The position numbers and the translations under genes are program-made. From Cryptomeria japonica (Eukaryota > Streptophyta > Pinopsida > Cupressales > Cupressaceae), in NCBI RefSeq assembly GCF_030272615.1, contig NC_081405.1, forward strand, positions 473,112,008 through 473,176,007: a DNA stretch of 64,000 nt, read 5' to 3'. This document shows positions 1 through 11,475 of this stretch, in pieces; the stretch's first letter is position 1, and the number at the start of each line of letters is the position of its first letter. A model generated the notes under the pieces. That model did no database searches and was not told the origin of the DNA. It saw only the letters and a program-made list of their open reading frames with translations.

Positions 1-239
1 CGGTTGTGTCGAACTTGCAAAATTGCTAGGATTGTCAAGATGCAAAAAGATTGTCAATTTGCAAGTTAGAGGGCATCAAGGGTTTGAGATGGCATGAGCT
101 AGGGTTTTGATGTGAAACTTGACAAAGGCATGAGTTTACTCAAAAGATTGATTTTGGTAAATGTTAGCTTAACAATTTCAGGTTTGTATAAATGAAGCTT
201 TGATGAAGTCAAGATGCTACGAATGAAAGAGAATTGCAA

Positions 240-1215
240 AGAACTTCAAAGTGCAAAGGTTTTGAATGGCAAAAGTCACAAGTTGCAAAGGTCATAAATT
301 GCAAAGGTAATCAATTTGGCTTCCCAAGCTTTGGAATGCAAAGGGGACTGATTTGGCCGCCCAAGTTAAGGAGTGCAAAGAGACTCCAAAAGCCCACCTA
401 ACATCCTTGAAGTGCAAACAAAGTTCAAAAATCTGCCCAGGGTATCACTTGTAAAGGTCGGTCAAATTTCCACTTTCGAGCAAATGTGGCAAAGGTCCTT
501 CAAATTTCCGCCTTCAACCAAATGTGGCAAAGGTCCTTCAAATTTCTGCCTTCAAGCAAATGTGGCAAAGGTACCTTAAATTTCCGCCATGAAGCAATGT
601 TGCAAGGGCCTCCTAAAAATCCGACCAAGTGAATAAGTGCCAAAGGTGCTAAGAAAAGCCGCCACAATCCAAACTTGCAAAGCTCCCTTGAGTTGCTGCC
701 ACAAGCAAGTGTTGCAAAGGTGTCATGAAAAGCCACCATGATGGAGTTGGAAAGGTGGCTTAGAAATCCGATCTAAGTGTTGAGATGGCAAAACTCCCTC
801 GAAAATCCGATCAAGTGATGAGATGGCAAAGCCCCCTCAAAAATCCGATTTTTGTGATGCAAAGGTATCACAAAAAGCCGCCCTCAATCAAATATTGCAA
901 AGGTACTATCAAATGCCACCTAGACAATGATTGCAAAGATCATTCAAAAATCCACCCAGGAGTACATATGGTAAAGGTCATTCAAAATTCCGCCATGATG
1001 CTATGTTGCAAAGGTCATTTAAATTACCGCCAAGAGAAAAGGTAGCAAAGGTTTTCCAAAAATCTGCTCAAGGGGCAAGATGCAAAGGTCTTCCAAAAAG
1101 CCGCTTTGATGATTGAATTGAAAAGCTCACTTCAAATGCCGCCTAGATCTCATGTTGCAAAGGTATCTTAAAATGCCGCCAAGATCAAATAGTGTAAAGG
1201 AAAGTTAACAAGTCG
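240..1215 (+). repeat. Degenerate tandem array, ~38-45 bp unit (GL-A array)
   Basis: About 25 diverged units carry the core 'gcaaaggt' followed about 10-15 bases later by 'aaaatccgcc'. The best-preserved pair starts at 481 and 519, a 38-bp period. Short ORFs here are by-products of the repeat. It ends next to the insertion point of the solo LTR at 1228. By position it is the U3-side array of GL-A, whose remainder resumes at 10263. Confidence 0.8.
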
Positions 1216-3440
1216 TCTTCGAGTGTGTGTAGTATCCCTTGCTAGTTCTGACCTCAAACTGCTGATTAGAGGCTCAAGGAATATCATCAAACACTTTGCA
1301 TACAACCTCTATGCTTGCTGGATTTGTGTTTCAGTTTGTTTATGCTTGCTTGGAATGATGACGAATGTGATTGAAATGCTTGCAAATGATGTTTTTGAAT
1401 GCTTCTAATATTGCATGATTGGTTGATAATATAATAGAAATGATATACTAACTGTTTTTGACCTTTCTCATACATATAAGTGACTGAAATCAACTTGTAC
1501 AGCGAGTTGACATATTGCCAAACACTTTCCATGCATCCTAGGAAAACCAATATGTACCTACAGAAACTAGGCATTAACTCAAACAGTTGGCATGCAAACT
1601 GTTATGCTATTTATGAAGATTATAACCATAGACATTACATCAAACATTTATCATGCAACCTCTCCTTCCTTTCATTGATGTTCTATCTCATTCAATTTAT
1701 TCAACGGCTTACAAACCAAATGCATTCCCAAAGGGATGAGTAAGCATTTTTATCAAAACCTGATTATAGGCAGCCACTGCTGAAGCTAATTACAAATTCA
1801 ATCTGCTGCATATAAGTCACTGCTGGGACTGATTACAAGTTCGAATTGCTTGGTTTGAATAATGGTACAGCTGGAGATTAGAGAGCTGTACGACCTGCAA
1901 ATAATGTGTGTAACAATTAACGATCGCTGCCCAAAGTAACTTGCTCCTTACCATCAACAATCTACTTGATGCCCTTGATTGATTCTTCTTTAATTCGCAC
2001 AAATGTGACCTCTGAGTGAAGCCTTTCCAATTACTGCCCTCGATGGATATTTCACCACCTTAGAATAGCTGCAACACTAAAGAGTTGACGTTCTTCAATG
2101 GCTGCAAGTGTTGGAAACCCTTGGTTTCTTCCCACCGCTCAAGAGTGAAGAATAACAAATGCTCAATGATGGAATGGCTCAATTCCCAAGGTTGAATATA
2201 TAAACTTCCCGAAGAAGTCGATTTCCCTCCAAAAGCATATTTTTAATAATAATTAAATGTTATTACATTTGCATCTTTTAATATTTAATATTAATACCTT
2301 GGTCTTGGTGGCTCATAAATTAATTCAATAAATGCCCTCCTTTAATGATGACTTGACCGTCAAATTACAAAGTTAAGTTATAACTTTATAATATCTTTTT
2401 TAATTATTTTATTATCATTCTAGCCATTAAAACATTAATTACTCCTTTAATAATCATTATTTTTTCATTCTGTCTGCACTGGGAAGTGACCATTTTATCC
2501 TCTGTCCAACCCACCGAGTTACTAAAAATAGGAAGGGTCCCTCTCGATCGTCTCCAGACTTACTATAAATAGTAAGTATATGAAACTGTTGACGTGTATT
2601 TTGTACACAATCATACACAGAATAAAATACCCAAAGGCATCTTATCCTCTCTTGAATAAAGTCGCTAACTGCTGAAGATATCGCAAGAAGGATCAGTTAG
2701 GATGACTCCAATGTTCTTTTTAGTAGGGTCTCTACGTGTGGATAAGCACCAGTGGTCGTTGTGATTGCTGTGTCATCAAGGGGCCTTACGTTGCCGAAGA
2801 TTTTGCTAAACTAAACAAGCTTTTCAAAAAAATATCAAAAGGATAGGGTTTGCAAGAGGTCTAATCTAGTCTAACCCTAAGAATGACTCAATGTGGACAA
2901 GACTTGGTGAGATTCTACCAACTTCAATATTGCCATAAATTAACAACTCAATTGAAATTGATGCGATCTTCTAAGGTAACAAATGATTTTTCAATACATC
3001 AAAGACCAAGGACACTACCACGAAGGTACATATCCAAGATACAACAACGATTGAAGGTTTAAACGATTCAAATATCTCCAGTCGACCACGCAAGGCGTTC
3101 CTACAATCAGCAAGAAGCTAGTGGTTTGGAAAGCGAATCCTACCAAAGATCAAGTCCAACACTTTGTCCTTCGAATTAACACACTACTTTGATTGAGAAT
3201 GATTCAAGAAAAATGAACAACCATGAAGATAACCAAGAGAATTGCAACAAAACACCATAACTTCAATATTTTATTGATCTCAAAGCCATCATGTACAACA
3301 ATTGTTTGAATTCTTTCTTCAAAACTCAATCTTGCTACAAAAGTAAATTGCTTCTAAACTCTAATTTCTCTAATACATCAATAATTTCTAACTCTCTGAT
3401 TTTCTAGTTTTTTCATTATTGCAAAATGAAAAGAAATGAG

Positions 3441-3533
3441 GGTATATATAGCATCCTCAATTACAATGAATGGTCCAGATCAAAAAGAAGATCAATGGTC
3501 AAGATTATGACACCTAAACCCTAATTAGGGTTT
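3441..3533 (-). promoter_or_regulatory. GL-B LTR-type promoter: inverted teloboxes plus TATA
   Basis: The palindrome AAACCCTAATTAGGGTTT at 3516-3533 is two head-to-head AAACCCTA motifs, the plant telobox. The TATA-like GCTATATATACC on the minus strand is at 3441-3452, 63 bases downstream. The same pair recurs in GL-A, GL-D, GL-E and GL-G at nearly the same spacing. It lies downstream of the ORF, where the promoter of an LTR would drive R/U5 and any internal region. Confidence 0.75.
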
Positions 3534-3645
3534 TATTACAAAAGTTCCCCTTTTATTGCACAACATTAAATGCATAGCCAATTATTAAAATTTGGCACGA
3601 AAATCTAGGAGACATAAACCAATGACAATTAAGGTGCCATGTCAT

Positions 3646-6600
3646 CTATAATAACCTCTCATCTAGAATCTTATTCCCTTTCCAATGCTCCTTTTTAGCA
3701 TATGCAATGAATCTAGACACGATTCCTTCGATTTCAGCAATTGGAATCTCGGGAAGATTCTTCATTCTTTCTTCCAAGTGGATGACCTGATCAAATGCCT
3801 CGATAAGAGTAGCGTCCCATTCAGGTTCAAGTTCCTTAGTTTTCTCAATCAGGAGCATGGTAGCAAACATCTGGTCCTGTTGCTCATCTGTGATAACATT
3901 TGCATCTTTGCAAAAGATGACCTTAATTTTATCCTCCAATTCCTACAAATCCACATCTGTCTCAATCTCAATCCTCCTGCCAAGAATGGTACGTAGGACC
4001 TCAAATACTCTGTCCTGGATCGGGTTGATAACCTCCTCAACATGGCTACATCTAGTACTGATGTCCTCGAAGAGAACTTCCTTCATCTGGAGTAAGGTTG
4101 ACCACTGAAGTAAACTGTGAGGTCCTCCATCCATAATCTTTTCCTGCGCTAAGACCTTCCTCGATGTTTGTCTGATTACTCGCAAGACAGGAATGATAAC
4201 CTCTTTGGTATGAGCAAAAGCAGCTACTATTATCATCAAGTTGTGGATAATCTCAAGAACCCGGATAGCCCTATGAATAGTCTTCATCATCCTTGTTGTA
4301 AATTCTACGGCAACTGTATGAGATTTGTCCATCCAAGTACTCATACGCTGGATCATACTCCTGAATCTCTCTGCCTCACCAATTGATTGAAGGGGAAGTG
4401 CCTGTATGAGTGATCTTGCTGGATCCTGACGTCCTAAAGGCTGGTTGAGATGACTGAAATATGTTCTCCATGCACCAACCTCTCTCTCAAGCTTCCTATT
4501 CTTCTCCATTTCTTCCCTAAGCTTGTCTTTCAAGGCCTCAAATGAATCGGTGGCATCATCTAGTGTCTGCTCGGCTGTGGATGGACCTAGCTCAAATGTC
4601 TCTATATCATATTCCTCTGCTAGGATCTCACCTTCATACTTGTCCACGGCCGGTGTAGCTATCTGCAATTTTCTGGATCCAGTCTCATCTCTAATCATCT
4701 TGGACATCTTGGTAGCCTTCCTCTTCTCTGTCACTTCCTGAGAACGTCCAACAAGGCTCTCCAAATCAATTACATTGTCCTCGTCCTCAATCATGATCAC
4801 TTTCGTTAATCTTTCCTTCAACCAATCTGGGATGGCAGATCTTGTCTCTTTAACCTGTATTTCCTTGAGCAATTCTTCTTCTCTGGGAGGAGATGTTACT
4901 TCATTATCTTCCCCATCTTCATGCAACTCATTGCCTTGAAGAGATCCACCTGGTGCTTGTCCTTCTTTATCATTCTGTACCATTGACTCCATAGACTCCT
5001 CCACTTCAAGTGTCCTCTTCTCTTGTCGAGAAGATGTGCCAGATGAACGATCTCGGTTGGCCTCTTGCTTCTTCTTGGAAGATTCTCTCTTCTTAGGTCT
5101 CTCTTTCCTCTTCGAGCCTCTCGGATGGAGATTGCCTTCACTTGCACTTCGAAGGTTGCCTTCACTTGAATTTCTAGGATTAGGATGGCCTTCGCTTACA
5201 CTTGCTCCTCCTTCAGCTGGTCTCTCCTCCAAGGTGAAAGTCATAGCTATGCCTTGCTCTCTCAACTTCTGATGCTGCACATCAACCCATCTGCGAGTAC
5301 AAGACAAGACTGGAGCCATCAAAGTATCTAGATCCACAACCTCGGGCTCATTCCAATCTAACCTTACTGATTTGCTTTCTCGATCATAGGATGATTGGAG
5401 ATGTCTGCCACCGTCCTGAGCTTGATCGGCCACTCTGTAAATCTTGCATTTCCTAATGAAATCCAAAGGCAATCTAGAATGCATCTTTCTTTTCACTTCA
5501 AGATCATCCAATAGATTCATCATAAAATCTTCTATCTGAAATTCATGCTTAAATTTCCTACCGACTGTCTCCTCTATATATCCATGTGGATCAAAGCTTT
5601 CTCTCAAAGCAAAGAATGAAAAAGAATACAAAGCTAACTCCTTCTCTGCGTCATCCATGGCTAAAGCATTAGGACATACCTCAACTGAATTGCCTAAGAT
5701 GATAGGTACCGGAACTCCATTTCCATGTCTGTGTCTGAATGCCTTCGCATAAGCTGCCAACTGTCTTGTTACCTCAAGTAACACAATTCTGTCTGTCGGA
5801 TATCTCGGCAACATGTATGGGGGTGAAGGACATCCATGAACTCTGATATAAGTAAACTTCGGAAATTGGATAAACCAAGCACCGTACCTCTTTACTAGTT
5901 CCTGTGCATCCTGAGATAATCTATTGTGAATCCTGCCTTGCAACGTCCTGGTGATGTTCATCGTGAAGGTATCATTAACTAACTTGTAGTTACTTCCTGG
6001 TGGATGATGCAAGTGAACATAGGAATCACAAACTCTGACCTCGCCGGGTCCTCTTCCAATCACCCCTCTATGAGGTAGTCCTGCGTACTCAAAGCTTCTA
6101 ATCAAGGCATATATGACGTATGAACTCATGTGGAAGGATTTGGTAGCCTTGAGTCTCCTTAACTGTACGTCCAAGTAATGGCTAATCATCCTAGCCCAAT
6201 GAATTGTTCCTTTTCCCTGAACTATCACCTGGATAAAGTAGAACATCCACTTCTCAAAGTAGAAGGCTTGAGGAGCTCCTGTGACTCGGTTGAGCATTGT
6301 AATCAAATCTCTGTACTCCTCCTGGAAATCGATCCTATGTGGTGTGTTCGGTATCTTGCTCAGGCGAGGACGACTCTTGAGTAACCAGTTCTTGTTAATG
6401 ATGCTTAGGCAAGCTTCTGGATCATCTTCGTACATGGACCTGGCTCCTTCTATGCTCTTGTAGATCATATCTCTGTGTTCTGGAAGATGGAAAGCCTCAC
6501 TTATAGCCTCTTCTGAAAGATGAGCTAAAGTGTTTCCCTCCTTGGACACGATCGTTCTGGACTGTGGATCATAATGACGAGCACACTCGATCATCAACTC

Positions 6601-6849
6601 ATGACATTGAACTGCTGGAGGGAAGCCGACCGCCTTAATGATGCCACTCTCAATTATCTTCCTGGCGACAGGTGATGGCTTGCCAATGTAAGGGACCTCT
6701 CGAAACTTCTTCGTACTGAAGTTGCCCAAGTTGGTATCTCCAATGTTGCCCCACTTCGACACGATCTTGGTCTCCACCTCTTCGTTCTTTTGATCTTCCT
6801 TCATGAGAGCTGGACGACTGGTGGATGCTCCTGCCTTCGGGGTCGCCAT
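3646..6849 (-). CDS. GL ORF, unknown protein of ~1067 codons with one in-frame TAG
   Basis: I do not recognise a named family with certainty. The start is the ATG at 6849, ten bases after a consensus 3' splice site; the 15 codons upstream that remain open lie in the intron. The frame is open to a TAG at 3943-3945, then continues in frame to a TAG at 3646, so the copy probably has one nonsense mutation. Residues about 30-500 form a conserved domain shared with GL-C and GL-D: W-x2-[IV]-[GS]-DT-[ND]-L, then GFxPxxQxxEL with ARHY, then WAxxIS followed about 15 residues later by FxMSS. Next come a charged region with repeated SEGN/SEGH and a basic, nuclear-signal-like KRKERPKKRESSKKK, acidic stretches, a coiled-coil-like helix (about 4465-4560) and an alpha-helical C-terminus. 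No reverse transcriptase, integrase or zinc knuckle is visible. It is loosely like plant transposon-associated unknown ORFs (plant mobile domain type); that is a guess. Confidence 0.75.
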
Positions 6850-6857
6850 TGTATCAC

Positions 6858-7057
6858 CTACACAACATTTCATAATAATTAATAGATTTTGCAATGTATA
6901 ACTATAGACTAGAGATTAAATTTAGGAAACTTCATGATAAGTCCTTGAGTTATCATTTCCTAAATACGATCGAGCTACTGAAATTCAAAATTTAAAAATT
7001 CAAAATTTTAAGGCTATGACGATCAAAAATTCAAAACAAGAGAAGACTTCGCCATAC
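6858..7057 (-). other. Predicted 5'UTR intron of the GL-B ORF (200 bp)
   Basis: The minus-strand donor GAG|GTATGG is at 7057 and the acceptor TGTGTAG|GTGAT ends at 6858, just upstream of the ATG. GL-G has the same donor and acceptor with a 202-bp spacing (60653-60854), although its ORF is mostly deleted. Conservation of both junctions supports a real intron; no transcript evidence is available. Confidence 0.65.
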
Positions 7058-7355
7058 CTCACTTGCGAGCTAACTCTAAAAAGCAAAACAAGGAAATTCG
7101 CCTAGGCAAAATCAAAATTTGAAGCTTTCCCACGTGATCTTCCTCAAGCGAATGTTCTCCTTAGCACTTCACCACCTTTGGGGGGGTCTTTGACGTGATG
7201 ATAGCAAGTTCGCCTTACTCCTAGCCAAGGTTCGCACTCCCCTTTTGATGATGCTCGTACCACTTCCTTTGCTAAATTCGCACTTCTCCTTATTCTCCAA
7301 AATCGCATATGAATGAAGGTTCAAATGATGATTAAAAAAATGAAATTTTCACCTT

Positions 7356-7365
7356 CCTTTATAGG
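7356..7365 (-). promoter_or_regulatory. TATA box upstream of the GL-B ORF
   Basis: CCTATAAAGG on the minus strand lies about 300 bases upstream of the intron donor, next to a 'gagcgc' motif. TATA-like sites in equivalent positions occur in GL-A (10371) and GL-G (61205). It would give the ORF its own promoter, separate from the LTR-type promoter at 3441. Confidence 0.5.
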
Positions 7366-7699
7366 CGCTCTCCTCATTAATCCCCATAGGCCGACTTTGT
7401 AAAATAAGGTAATTAAAAACAATTTTTAAATAAAAACCAAGGGCCGACTTTGTAAAATAAAGCAAATAAAACCCAAGCGCCCCACTTCTTATTAATAATT
7501 AATTAATTTAATGCCTTTATAATTAATTTTTTCGATTTTTTAAAGGCAACAAATAATTAATTAAATGCCATGCGCTATTTTTAAATGCTATTTAATTGAA
7601 TATTCAAATTTTATCGATTTTTAGCATTTAATAAAATCCAAAAAAAAAAAAAAATGTTTTAGCGCCAAAATTTGGAGAAGTGGAAAGATACAAACCATA

Positions 7700-9625
7700 T
7701 CGCTCTGGTCCCTGACTGAGGGACAGGAGCGAATTATCATCTTAGTCTTGATTCTTTTGTTTAAAATCTTCATCTCCATGTTGAAACTGGCATATTCGCT
7801 GGGAAACTCGAGCTTGATTGACTTGATTTTGTGGATGAATGTCTCCTAAGGTTAATATCGCCCTGGTCCCCTGGTGAGGGACAGGAGCGAACCTTGTATT
7901 TTCTCCTTGATGCTAGCTTCTTCGATCACCAATCTTCATCATGAGGCAAGCAACAACGCCATCCCTCAATTCCACGTTTGCTTTATTCGTCCTTAACAAG
8001 GCATTTTGATGTTTGAAGGATTTTCGCCCTGGTCCCTTGGTGAGGGACAGGAGCGAATTTTGTGCTCTAGCCTAATTTTGTCGTTTTTACACCTTGGCTT
8101 CTTGTTCATCGCCTTCCAAATGACGTGCTCGATCTTGTGTACCCTGGCTTTGACGTGATCTTCAAAGGAAAATGATAGATTTAATGAAAATCGCCCTGGT
8201 CCTTGCCTGAAGGGCAGGAGCGATTTAGCTTCTTGACTCAACTTGATCATCATTTGACGTTTGGTTTCTTTGCACATCATCCTCTTAAGGACACTTTAAC
8301 CTTTTGCAACCTTGTACGTCCTTGACTTAGCATGATTTTTGAATGAACTGGCTAGTATAGTGAATATCGCGCCGGTCCTTGCCTGAAGGACAGGAGCGAT
8401 TCTTGGTATCCTGGGCTCATCTTTGTTCTTATCAACTTGCAATTGCCTTCATAATGTAAAACGGTGTCCTTTGATCCTTCTTGAACATACGAAATGTGAT
8501 TAATATTCAAAATTTAAGCCTTCATAGAAATTTCGCTCTGGTCCCTGACTGGGGGACAGGAGCGAACTTGAGCATATAGTGCAATTCCTTCATCATATTA
8601 ACTTGCAGTTGTCTTCAAGGCTCAAAATGATGCTCTTTACTCCCTTTCGAACACTTAAAATGTGAGTGGCAACTTAAATTTGGACACATTTGAATATTTC
8701 GCTCTGGTCCCTTGGAGAGGGACAGGAGCGAATCTGGGCATTTAGTGCAAATCCTTCATCCTTGGCGGTCTTTGCAACTTCATTCTTCGTCGAGACACCT
8801 CAAAACGTCATTGCCTCCTTACACCTTGACTTGGAGTGACTTGAATTTGGGTGGAAGGCAAGATAATTAACATTTCGCCCTGGTCCCTGGCTAGGGGACA
8901 GGAGCGAATTTTCATTTTCAAGCTCAATCATACTTTGCCAACTTCCAAAATTATCTTCAATGGACTCGTTGTGCCCCCTTTCATTCATCTTTGGCCTGGA
9001 TTTCGTTCTAACTTGGCAAGAAATTGATCTAAGGAAGAAATCGCTCTGGTCCCTGACTGAGGGACAGGAGCGCCTAGGCCAATATGGAGTTCATCAGGCG
9101 TCTTGCAATTTTCAATTTGTCTTCAACAGGTTCGTTACACTTTCTTTGCTTGCCTCAAAATCAAAACTTACTTGATCTTTGCCCAAAACATGCCTTATGA
9201 GGAAATTCGCTCTGGTCCCTGGGAGAGGGACGGGAGCTACCACTGAATTTCGCCCTGGTCCCTGACTGAGGGATAGGAGCGATTTAGCTTCTAGATCAAG
9301 TTTTCCTCATGTTTGTGCTTTCAAATTATATTCAAATGATGAAATATATCTCCTTTGATCTCCTCAAATCGTCAAATTGTTCAAATCCTGCAAGGACAAG
9401 GCAATGTTTGATTTTGAGCTCCGGTCCTTCAGTGAGGGACAGGAGCGATTTTTGCTCCTGGCACATTTACGTGTTTGTGAAATTCTTCAAATTATATTCA
9501 ACGGAAAGAACATGCCTCCCTTTATCACTTCCAATCCAAAAATCATCTTGATCCTGCGAGGACAGTAAAATTTTGAAAAACAAGCTCTGGTCCTTTACTG
9601 AGGGACAGGAGCGATTTTGCTCCTA
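7700..9625 (-). repeat. Phased hairpin array of GL-B, ~166-bp period
   Basis: Thirteen copies of an imperfect inverted repeat, with arms cgctctggtccct and agggacaggagcg around a 4-6 base loop. Copies start near 7701, 7859, 8025, 8192, 8368, 8534, 8700, 8876, 9042, 9208, 9251, 9417 and 9584. Spacings are 158, 166, 167, 176, 166, 166, 176, 166, 166, 43, 166 and 167. The DNA between hairpins is AT-rich and much less conserved. GL-G has the same array with the same 43-bp doublet. Confidence 0.9.
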
Positions 9626-10020
9626 CAGGCCAAAATATCATGATTTCAAGGGTCAAATCACTTCACACGGCAAAAACAAGTCATTTCCAATGCCCGGGAT
9701 CAATTATCAAAATTTTCAAAATTTGGTCAAAATTACTCAAAAAAACAAAAATCTCATCATTCACACTTAGACAAATTTGGACTTTGCATTCAAAATTCTG
9801 ACTGAAACTAGACCAACTTACTTAGCCTCTGGCGAACTCACTTTATTTCCAAAATTGCATCCCTCGGGAGGAAGCTCTCAAATTCAAAATTGGACTGGAC
9901 TCTGGCCTGAAAACGTCAAAATGGAAACCCTAAGGCTTGACCCTAGTCCAGACAACTGGCATACTAAACCAAAACCCTAAAAAGCAGAGAGAAAGGCGAG
10001 CAAAAACGAGCAAAAAGAGG

Positions 10021-10063
10021 GGGTCCCCATTTTAATGGGGCGATGTGTGAAATGGTCACAACA
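10021..10063. other. Terminal double hairpin of GL-B
   Basis: Two small inverted repeats sit against the terminus: CCCCATTttAATGGGG (10026-10040, allowing an imperfect centre) and TGTGA-aatgg-TCACA (10046-10060), followed by the terminal ACA. Equivalents occur at the same end of GL-D (about 35957-35996), GL-E (38356-38393), GL-G (63431-63468), GL-F (about 63679-63718) and the fragment ending at 43209. This is the most recognisable end signature of the family and may be an integrase-recognition or U3-end feature. Confidence 0.7.
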
Positions 10064-11383
10064 GAAACTAAGCCCAAATGAAGTCCAATCTGAACCAAAC
10101 GGAGACCAAACTGGAACATACTGAATTTTGGAGAAGACGAGAAACCCCATTAACCAAGCCCTTGCCTCAGAAGACCCTCTATCCACAATTATTAGCCTAT
10201 GAGGGTCAAAATGATAGGCTAATCGTTCAAAAATAGGAACAAGCTAAAAAGGGGACATTATAGTGTGGAGCGCTCAGCATAAAGGGCAATTAAAACATTT
10301 GTTTTAATAATATGTAAGTCGGCCTAGGGGGATTTGAAATGAAGAGACACATCTATAGACTTCAGCGCCTCTATAAGGGAGTATCAATGTTCATTTCAAA
10401 AGCATCATTCAAGACAATCAACTCTGCAAATTCAGGAAGCCAGCGAACTTCATAGAGCAATTTTCAGATTTGCATCTCCAAACAACATTTTTTGAAGGGC
10501 GAATTCTCTCATTAGCGATTTTGACATGAGATTCTGATCATTGAATTAATCAAAATGCATTCTCAAGGAAGGCAAAATTGATTTTGAAGATCTTTTATTC
10601 TGACTTAGAAGCATTTTCATTACAAATTGAAGGCAGCTTGGGCAGAATTGTGTGAAATTTCACATTGCATTAGACCTATGGCAAGCACAAAATAAGGCCT
10701 TTAAAAGCAGAAGGTAAGTGAAATTAGTATGTATTCAATGTATTTGACACAACTTTGTTTGCTTTGTAGGTGATTAAGTAAGAAATCAAAGACAGTTCAA
10801 CATCAAGATCAAGCTCGAGTCATGGGATCAAGATCAAGGCATTAGAACCTGAAGGAAAGATAACTTGCATGGTGAAAGAAAGTTTTACAATCTTGAATTC
10901 CCTCCAGGAATCCAAGAATCAAAGTCAGTACATTGAGGAGTTAACCCTGACCAGGTGCACCATTCATCAAGTGTATCATGAACAAGGGAGGATCAATCAA
11001 GGTCATCACACGGTCTACATCAATCATGATCAAGGAAACAGATAGTTTCAGAATAGTTAATCAAAGTTTGTTAGATCATAACGATGCTTCTCATCATCAT
11101 CACATTGAGCAAACTGGGTAATGTTGAGTATCAAGAGATATTGCTCAACATTCCTTCATGATGACATATCAAGTCTACAAACAAGTTGAGATGGCATCCT
11201 AGTCATCATCCCACTAATTGAGGAGTTCCACATCAGCATGTCTAGAGTCAACAAACCAAGCTCACCCATGGGGGCACAAACTTCAGTGTACCTACCCCCA
11301 CCATCTATTGGTCAACTATTCTAAAGAGGACATGTGTCCAAATGTTGCAATTATTTCATAGGCTAAGAGGAGTTTGTTGTAAC

Positions 11384-11475
11384 AAACCCTAATTAGGGTT
11401 TTCCATCATGTAATCTTGGCCATTGATTGGGAATCAATCTGAGCCATCGAATTGTATTGAGAGCACTATAAAAGG
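11384..11475 (+). promoter_or_regulatory. GL-A inverted-telobox palindrome plus TATA
   Basis: AAACCCTAATTAGGGTTT at 11384-11401 is followed by CTATAAAAGG at 11466, about 64 bases on. An 'nnGGCCATTGAT' motif lies between them, as in the other units. Confidence 0.75.

Larger units (their letters stand above)
2587..10063 (-). mobile_element. GL-B: complete 7.5-kb gene-bearing LTR-like unit
   Basis: The plus-strand ends are TGTTGACGTG at 2587 and GGTCACAACA ending at 10063. A perfect 5-bp duplication gaaac lies at 2582-2586 and 10064-10068. TG..CA ends with 5-bp duplications are the mark of LTR-retrotransposon integrase. No direct repeat of one end occurs near the other, so it is either a giant solo LTR or an LTR-less unit using the same integrase. 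On the minus strand the order is terminal hairpins, hairpin array (9625-7700), TATA box, 200-bp intron, ORF (6849-3646), inverted-telobox palindrome, second TATA box and conserved end. It is nested two levels deep in this window and has the best-preserved ORF, so it is probably the youngest of the left stack. Confidence 0.85.
1228..10262 (-). mobile_element. Solo LTR, TGTAATGTCCC family, split by GL-B
   Basis: Read on the minus strand the LTR begins at 10262 as TATAATGTCCCC, one base off the TGTAATGTCCC start seen at 28054, 50079 and 50981. It ends at 1228 as ..CTACA. The duplication gtgtg lies at 1223-1227 and 10263-10267. Without GL-B and its duplication the LTR is about 1.55 kb. The sequence near 2205 (cccgaagaa) and 10190-10230 (paired 'taggctaat' motifs) parallels the LTR at 50981 in reverse complement. 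No coding sequence was seen. 1228-2586 holds only short chance ORFs. Confidence 0.7.

Noticed and set aside
6850-6894. Upstream ATG giving 15 extra N-terminal residues on the GL-B ORF
   Set aside because: Those codons lie within the predicted intron and its acceptor; GL-G and GL-C support a start just after the acceptor.
7700-9625. CRISPR-like array of repeats and spacers
   Set aside because: The ~166-bp period, degenerate hairpins, lack of cas genes and clear plant transposon context exclude it.
10714-10769. A 56-bp intron in GL-A
   Set aside because: Junctions look good but the segment is shorter than usual plant introns; treated as a deleted intron.
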